Shown here one piece after another: positions 57,777-64,000 of a DNA stretch of 64,000 bases. The number at the start of each line of letters is the position of its first letter. Position 1 is the first letter of the stretch. The translations under genes and the position numbers were made by a program. Below the pieces are notes generated by a model, which searched no databases, was not told the origin of the DNA, and was given only the letters and a program-made list of their open reading frames with translations. Source of the stretch: Cephalotrichum gorgonifer. Its lineage: Eukaryota > Ascomycota > Sordariomycetes > Microascales > Microascaceae. The stretch covers positions 1-64,000 of the forward strand of contig ONZQ02000004.1 of assembly GCA_900312665.1 (NCBI GenBank), read 5' to 3'.

Positions 57777-60700
57777 AGCTGCAGATACTTCGGTCTCGGC
57801 GTATCGGCTTCTGTGTATTGATTGAATCTGCACAAATGTACGTTTTTTTAGTGGAGGATAAGTAATGATGGCTGGGTTGGTGCCGGGTTCCTGCACAGGA
57901 CGAGATTCCGGACTCGACGCCGGGGATATCAAACTTGGCCGCATGCATGCATATGATGGTACAGCAAGCAGGACACGTCGTTGGGTTCAAGTGGATGTGG
58001 AGGAGCAGGGGTGCGATGTCGATTTCCTCTTTCTCTCCCAAGTTTTGTTTCTTTCTATTTTTTTCCTTCCCCCTCTCTTTTGCGATGCGATGCGATGCTA
58101 GACGGGTTTACGCATTTCCCACGTTTTATGTTTCACCTTTTGCCCCATGTATTAGTTAGTACCCGTCCTCACGGATTTAGCAACTATCATATTGTTTTGA
58201 CCCAATTCGGCCCAATCCCGCTTATCGTGAAGGCTTGCATGAACTCGGTTGGTGTCTGACATGGAAGCTCGGGTCGACGCGATACTATTCTCCCTTGATT
58301 GGGGTAGTAACAGGGCAAGGCATTGAATTGAGTCTGGGAAGTAGGTGGAACCACATGCTTGCTTGTTCAAGAGAGCTCGCGGAGGGAAGGCACTCTGCTT
58401 TGGCGAGTCGGCTGCCAGGAGAAGCCTGGTGGAACCACAACCTAGTGATGCTCTGTGGCGCATCTCCTCATAGTGTATGTACGTGTATGCACGTGTGTAC
58501 CGTACCGTACGCAGGTAGGCAGGGAGTAGCCGAACTCTGTACAAGTATGTGTTTCCCACTACACGTACTGCGTCCATGCACGTTCCACCGTTCCTGTTCA
58601 TGAGTGCTTGAAGGGAAGGGAGACAAATACCCGCACGTACCTGCCTCTAACGACGTAATAATGATAGGCACACAGGTATCTTGGATCGAGCTAATCTGCA
58701 CTACGAGCAAGGCCGGCCTCGGTCCATTTGGGGTATTGCTTCATTTGCCTGTCATTGAAATGTTTTAGATTTTCAAGTGTTCAATACCAGTCAGGCACGA
58801 TTGACACCGAGACTGCGGAGGGTCGAGAACAAGCAAAGAAAAACACTCTCTTGTATTTCTTCTCGCGCAAGTGCAAATGCATGTATGTCTGACCTCGACA
58901 CAAGTAGCTCCAGATGCGCCTCACTATCAACATGTACCTACCACTGTTGTACTGACTACAACCGTCATACAGTCTTAACTCCCCACTCCCAGCCCACTTC
59001 TCCGAGGTCTCGGCCTCCCCCAGGTGCTAAATCATTAGCCCCGGAACTCTCCTTGCATGGGTGCCAGTACACCTACTAATAGGCGGGACTCGCGACTGGG
59101 AGCATTCCCACTTAGCCACGATTATCTACAAGTACTAGTACGAGATCGAGTATGGAGAGGCTCCCCACTGGCTCCTTGCGGAGATTACTTATACAAGTAG
59201 TGAGAGAAGAAGAAGGACAAAAAAGTTTACCCAGAGACTTGGGCAAGCCGTGCCCCCGGATCGTTGGGCCGAGAATGTTGCCGGTTCGTGGCGTATACAA
59301 CTACTTTAAGTCTCCAAGCACGTTCATGCATGACGAGCACTCCAACCACCTCTGAGTAGGGTGTAATGATTACGTCGCAGCATACCTGTAAATCGGGCCA
59401 GCCATACAAATATTATCCTCAAAGCATGTCCCTGCCGTTGATTGGGCCCCTCCGAGTGCGTGCGGGAGGGCTCCCGGAATCTTGCGGCCCTGGAATGCAC
59501 TCCCACCCACGTATCCAGGTGTCTTCAGGTGGACAGGCTTTAGACGGTGGCCCAGATCCCGGTTAGGTCCCACTCTCAGCCGTGCTTGCCAGGGTAATTG
59601 GCCCCCGCATCGACCACTGAAAAGGCGACGTTACACACGCTCGCATCACGCCAAACCGATTCGGGTTAGGTTTCATCCAGGGGCTGATCTCGATCCACGA
59701 GATCGGCAGGCGCCGTACAAATACAACCATACTAGCTTGTAAGTAATGAACAAAACGAGCTGAACGCTTATCCGACGACGCCTCGCTAGTGCGGGCCAGG
59801 GCGTGGTCGACCTCCCTCCCCCACCGGCGCCGATGCCGCCGGCAGCAGATAAGCCGGAGGGCTCATGATATTATACCCTACCAAGTGGCAATTGATGATG
59901 GAAGACAACTGGCACACGCAAGCGGACTGCGATCGTAGGGCCGAGATGAGCGTCAGAAATCGCCACCAGCTGCTCCAACTTCGTCAGAGAACAGTCACAC
60001 AGGGAGAGAGGGCGAGTGAGCCATCATGAATTACGACATCTGTCTTCGGTGCCTCCGTCCCCAGCTTCTGCCAGATGAGCTTCCTGCCCAACGAGTAGGG
60101 ATGCTTCCCCCTCCAGACTACAGCATTCTACACGTCCTCGTAGCGTGGTTTGTGGTGCGGAACTCCCATTTCCCTTAGATTGGTTTCTGCTTCCCACGAA
60201 CCTCAATGAGATTAGGGCCAGGCCCATAGGCCTCAAGCTTCCACGAGGGATGCAGCCATCTCGAGTGACAGAAGTCCCAACAGTAATACTTGTAGTCCTG
60301 ACTAGATCGCTAACTCGCACCAGAAAGGGAAAGCAGCCCACCGCAATTTCCCTCAAACAGCAACCGGGTGCTCCTTCTCGTCAAGGCAGCAATGACGTCA
60401 CGTACGGCCCAATTGGAGGGCACCAACGAGCTTTTTTTCCTGCCGCCAAAGGGTGGAGGTACTGACGTTGCGGGGCGGCATCTTCTTTCGGACATGAGGA
60501 TCAAGATTTTATCCAGGCTAGGAGTGCTCGTGCAGTAGCTAGCTAGCTAGGTAGCTAGGTAGCTAGGTAGCTAGGTAGCTAGGTAGCTAGGCCTAGGGTA
60601 GCTAGGGACGATGCTCTAGGCTGGCTGTCCTGTCCATTGTTCCTGACCTTGTACTTTCCTGGGGTACCAGCCATGTGTTTCCGCCCTTGGGCTCCCTTCT

Positions 60701-61570
60701 TTCCTGAATCCGCCGAATGCACCTTGTTTGTACTAGAATGGCAGCTAGTGCTCTGTCGCACCTTCCCTGTTGGTGCTATATCAACCTGCGGCCTCCCTTT
60801 CGGCTCTCCTTCCTAGCTATCTCTTTACCATATCTTGTCTCGTCTATAATACTCTCGCCTTCCTCCGTCTCCAAATTTCTCCTTCTTCCTCTCAACATCA
60901 TCACCAAAGCTCACAAACTCGCAAACTCACGTACTTCACAACAGTACTCCATCATCAACACCAACTCTTCTGTATGTGGATTCCATTTGACTGTTCTTCT
61001 TTCCCCCTTCTTCCCTGCTCTCTTCGTTTCCCACCATACCTGATCTCTACCTTTTTTCTCCTCCCCTCCTACCAAGTGTAGTCTGGGAGCTGGGACAAAA
61101 GTGGAGGGTGGGGATGGGGGCCTGTGAAGATGCATCTTGCCCCAGTTTCTCGTTTGGGCACACTCGCACCTTCCTGCTCCTCACCCCAGTGAGGGTATAT
61201 ACCTGTTTGTTGTTGTTTTTCCCCGATCCCCTCCAGTTCTCCTGCACATAAAACCCAGCCTGCCCTTTCCTTTTCCTTCCCTTCCCTTCCGTTCCCTTAA
61301 CACGCCCATCACCATTCCCTTGTTTCTTTTCCCACTAAACATACACCACACCCCGTCTTTGGTTGAATTTAGACCTCAAGCCAACGGCCAATCCCCTGTG
61401 CGCTTCAACCATCCCAAGGTTTGACATCCCCAGGTTGGCGGACCTGCTCTCAATCAACCAAGCGCGCTGTTGTGTGCTTCTTTGTCCATGTTCTTGCGGC
61501 GTCTTACATTCCCTCATGCCGCAGATTCTAACCAATACTCACAGTTCGATACCCCCAAATCTTCGTCACC
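57777..61570. other. 3.8-kb gene-poor interval
   Basis: The longest stretch here without a supported gene. The left part follows the RNR1 stop and includes a T-rich run near 58030-58080. The middle (58.2-60.5 kb) has only short frames on both strands with no domain, paired splice sites or conserved-looking content. A TAGGTAGC microsatellite lies at 60535-60590. From about 60780 to 61560 the plus strand is C/T-rich, like the promoter and leader of a strongly expressed wall-protein gene. A possible leader intron runs 60972-61524. Non-coding RNA cannot be excluded. Confidence 0.55.
60535..60590. repeat. Microsatellite, TAGGTAGC units
   Basis: About five and a half consecutive 8-base units (taggtagc), preceded by gctagctagctag. 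The unit contains AGCT and CTAG palindromes, so the array is partly self-complementary. It lies in the gene-poor interval, about 1 kb before the CFEM gene. Confidence 0.9.
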
Positions 61571-62537
61571 ATGAAGTACTCTGTTGCCCTCATCATGGCC
61601 GTTGCCGCCGTTGGCTCGAGCGCCCAGTCTCTCTCTGACCTACCCGAGTGTGGCGTACGTGTTTACCCTCTGATCCATGCCTGTATCTTCTACTAATAGC
61701 TCGCGTCTTGCAGCAAGGATGTATCCAGCGCATGATCGGCTCTGCCCAGAGCTTGGGTTGCAAGGCCGACGATGTGGCCTGCCTTTGCAAGAACCCTGAC
61801 TTCACTTACGGAATTCGCGACTGCTCCGTGGAAGCCTGCTCTGACCATGCTGACTCCATCATCAACTACGGCGCCGAGTACTGCAAGGGTGAGTATATTC
61901 TTCTCCCTGTCGCTCCTGTCCCTCTGCTCACAGCTTCTACTACAGCCAACGGAGGTGTCGTCATTACTACTTCCGGCTCTTCGGTAAGTGTATCATGGAT
62001 CCGGGCACGAGGCCAGAAATGATGTAGCTGGACACTGACACTTACAAGGTTACTCCTATCCCCACTAACACCAACGGTGGCTCTGACGGAGCGGGTGGAG
62101 CTGGCGCCGGCGGCAAGACTCACAGCGATAGCGTAAGTTAATCATTCGTCACCCCCGATCCAACCAACCATCGGCTAACTGTATAAACTAGGGTGATGTC
62201 GCCGTTGCCACCTCTACCATTAAGACTGAGGTTGATGAGAGCGGCTCCTCGGTCAGCAAGACCGCCACCGAGACTTACTACTCGTCTCCCACCGACGCCT
62301 CCTCTTCCGGTGGCTCTGGGACTTCCAATGGTGGTGCTACCAGCACCGGGTCGGGAGGTGCTGAGTCTACGAACGGCAGCGGAAACGGTGACGGCAATAG
62401 CGTACGTACCCTATCTCAACACAACTTGCGTGGATTTTCTCCCACTACAGATATGGCTAACTCGAAATTAGGCTGTCAACGCTGCTGCTCCCATGGGCCT
62501 CGTCGCCGCCGCCGGCATCATGGCCATGCTCGTCTAA
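61571..62537 (+). CDS. CFEM-domain GPI-anchored cell-wall protein
   Basis: CFEM proteins are fungal surface or secreted proteins; several bind haem, others act in adhesion or as effectors. Six exons (61571-61654, 61714-61888, 61946-61983, 62049-62132, 62192-62401, 62472-62537) give 218 residues. The signal peptide is MKYSVALIMAVAAVGSSAQ. The CFEM domain (residues about 22-86) has all eight cysteines: LPECG/QGC, LGCKADDVACLCKNPDF, RDCSVEACSDH and EYC. The Asp in CKADDVACLC sits where haem-binding CFEM proteins have their axial ligand. A Gly/Ser/Thr-rich stalk follows. The end is a hydrophobic GPI signal, GLVAAAGIMAMLV. Every intron has clean gta/gtg donors. Whether it binds haem or is an effector is not decided by sequence. 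Confidence 0.93.
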
Positions 62538-63168
62538 GGGCCGTCCGCAGAACCTTGGCCATGACTACGACCTGGGCCGCAACATGAAGTAACGCCCCTT
62601 AATGTTGTTATGACCGTGTGGTTTGCACGACTTGTTTCTTGTACGACATTTACAGTTAGGCCAGGATGGGGTAATGCAGAGGCGGAGAGTATTTCGATCA
62701 AGTCGGAATATGTAAGGCGGGGAGGGATGGACATCAATCAAGGCCACTGTTTTTGTTCTTTTAAAGCTTTAGTAGTAATGGGGTCCACACACCCGTAATG
62801 TCCAGGCCATCCATCGTGTCCACGCATATTTTATTGTGATTCTCGGCTATAAATGGAGAAGCAAGCCATGAGTGATGCTCAACTCTATTTAGTATGTCTA
62901 CAAAAACTCGCCCCAACTCCATCTTCAGACTTTGGAACAGATTTGCTAGCTGGTCCCCAACATAGGAGATCCTTTGATGGGCCGTCCATGGTAAGAAAAG
63001 GGGAAGGGGGGGCAGATATCTCGAACAACAACGCAAGAAGAATGACTATGTTCCATTAACGCCCGCGCGACACATTATATCCGTAATATGATACATGAGA
63101 TAAAATTTCTGGCCCTCTGTCTATATGCTGCGATGTAACCCGGGAAAGTAAGAGGAAGCAAGGATACA
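62538..63168. other. Convergent 3' regions, CFEM / pirin
   Basis: 631 bases between convergent stops, A/T-richer than the flanks. It contains 3' untranslated sequence of both genes and no supported frame. Confidence 0.5.
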
Positions 63169-64000
63169 CTAATGCTTCATTGACTTCCCGATCTCGCTCT
63201 CCCAATTCCTGCCGCGCTCAAACCCATTCGAGAAGGTCTGATAATCCGAGAAGGCCTTGTACACTTCTTCCTTTGAGTTGAGGACGAATGGTCCGTACTG
63301 GATGACCGGCTGGTCAAGAGGTGTGCCCGCGATAAGAACTACAAATGGTTAAAAACGTCAGTAACTGGAAGGCCAATGGTCACGGTCCCATCCCCGAAGA
63401 TGGGGATAGTGATGAGGGCGGAGAGTCCAAAAAGAGAGGGGTTGCGGGTGAACATACCAAGACGGGCGTCTTTCGTCGCGGACGCGTCTACTTCGACGTG
63501 GACGACCTCGCCATCTTGTTCGAAGACGACGTTGTGGAACTCATCGACCTTCGTCCGGGCATCCCCCTCTCCGAAGAAGGCACTTCCTTCCAGGACGTAG
63601 GCGAAGGCGTTCCACCCTTTTGGGAGGGCCTGTGTGATGCTGCCGCCCGGCTTGACGGCGACGTCGAGGAGCCAGACGGGGGTGTAGGCGAGGTCCTTGA
63701 CGGAGTCGATGCCGTGGCTCTGGCCCGAGATGACCTTGACGGTGACCTTGCCGTCGTCCACGGTGGCCTGGGGGATCTCCGCGGCGCGGAGGTCGCGGTA
63801 GCGGGGCTCGCAGGACTTGAGCTCCTTGGGAAGGTCGACCCAGAGCTGCAGGCCGACGTTGGCGGAGCCGTCGGGGTTCTGGGCCGGCATCTCGGCGTGC
63901 ATGATGCCGCGGCCCGCCGTCATGAACTGGAGGTCGCCGGGTCCGATGGTGCCCCGGTTGCCGGCGAAGTCCTCGTGGTCGACGGCGCCTTGGAGGAGGT
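63169..64000 (-). CDS. Pirin-family cupin protein, 5' part outside window
   Basis: Pirins are iron-binding bicupins; some act as quercetinases, others as nuclear cofactors. The frame enters from the right edge with GAVDHEDFAGNRGTIGPGDL and QFMTAGRGIMHAEMP. The HAE in that motif supplies two of the four cupin metal ligands; the first two (HxH) should lie beyond 64000. The C-terminal cupin follows: GWNAFAYVLEGSAFFGEGD and VHVEVDASATKDARLG. A final exon after an intron (about 63452-63340) carries VLIAGTPLDQPVIQYGPFVL and ends in EIGKSMKH. About the last 250 residues are present. Nothing looks damaged; the start and roughly the first 75 residues are missing. Confidence 0.93.

Noticed and set aside
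58235..58603. 122-codon plus-strand frame downstream of RNR1
   Set aside because: Trp/Cys/His-rich chance translation without any domain, signal peptide or conserved-looking block.
59895..60029. 44-codon ATG-started frame in the gene-poor interval
   Set aside because: Length is within chance expectation and nothing in it resembles a known small protein.
1..64000. tRNA genes and CRISPR arrays
   Set aside because: I looked for B-box-like GGTTCGAATCC words and for regularly spaced repeats on both strands and found none. A tRNA with an unusual B box could still be missed by eye.

Overview
The window is nuclear DNA of a filamentous ascomycete (Pezizomycotina, most likely Sordariomycetes). Genes carry short GT-AG introns with CTAAC/CTGAC-like branch points. 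The gene set includes fungal hallmarks: a CYS3/MetR-type bZIP, a CFEM cell-wall protein, an OPT transporter, Sfi1, Chl4 and an Ira-type RasGAP. I see no prokaryotic operons, CRISPR arrays, rRNA or tRNA. Apart from the left edge this is ordinary gene-dense euchromatin. The genus cannot be named from the sequence alone.

Layout. 1-905 is an AT-rich, TpA-rich island of the kind left by repeat-induced point mutation (RIP); it includes a 2 x 39-bp tandem repeat. Beside it lies a broken GNAT acetyltransferase gene (1190-2066). Then come: Ira/neurofibromin RasGAP (3232-11917, minus); Rat1 exoribonuclease (12723-15903, minus); Uso1 tether (16994-20152, plus); PRMT3 arginine methyltransferase (20867-22781, plus); OPT transporter (23108-25928, minus); Rav1 (26803-31439, minus); Sfi1 (31899-34994, minus); a spliced 61-residue twin-CX9C protein resembling NDUFAF8 (35564-35973, plus); Hym1/MO25 (36967-38182, plus); SWIB-type Snf12/Rsc6 (38783-40530, minus); PDK1-type kinase (41732-44242, minus); an unassigned gene with a Cdc26-like N-terminus (45414-46706, plus); a small conserved orphan (47242-47766, plus); CYS3/MetR bZIP (48182-49663, minus); Chl4/CENP-N (50851-52326, plus); TatD nuclease (52409-53885, minus); ribonucleotide reductase large subunit (54855-57776, plus); a 3.8-kb gene-poor stretch; a CFEM GPI protein (61571-62537, plus); and a pirin cut by the right edge (63169-64000, minus).

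Functionally these are unlinked housekeeping and signalling genes: nutrient and polarity signalling (RasGAP, PDK1, MO25), secretion and V-ATPase assembly (Uso1, Rav1), chromosome and spindle function (Sfi1, Chl4, perhaps Cdc26), RNA and DNA metabolism (Rat1, RNR1, TatD), and sulphur regulation. I found no convincing new multi-gene system. The most useful extras are the spliced NDUFAF8-like microgene, the Cdc26-like start of an otherwise unrecognised protein, a PRMT3 zinc finger lacking its metal ligands, the separately spliced redox tail of RNR1, and the RIP-style damage at the left edge. Exon boundaries were read by eye from splice signals and reading frame; most are consistent to the base, but none has transcript support.
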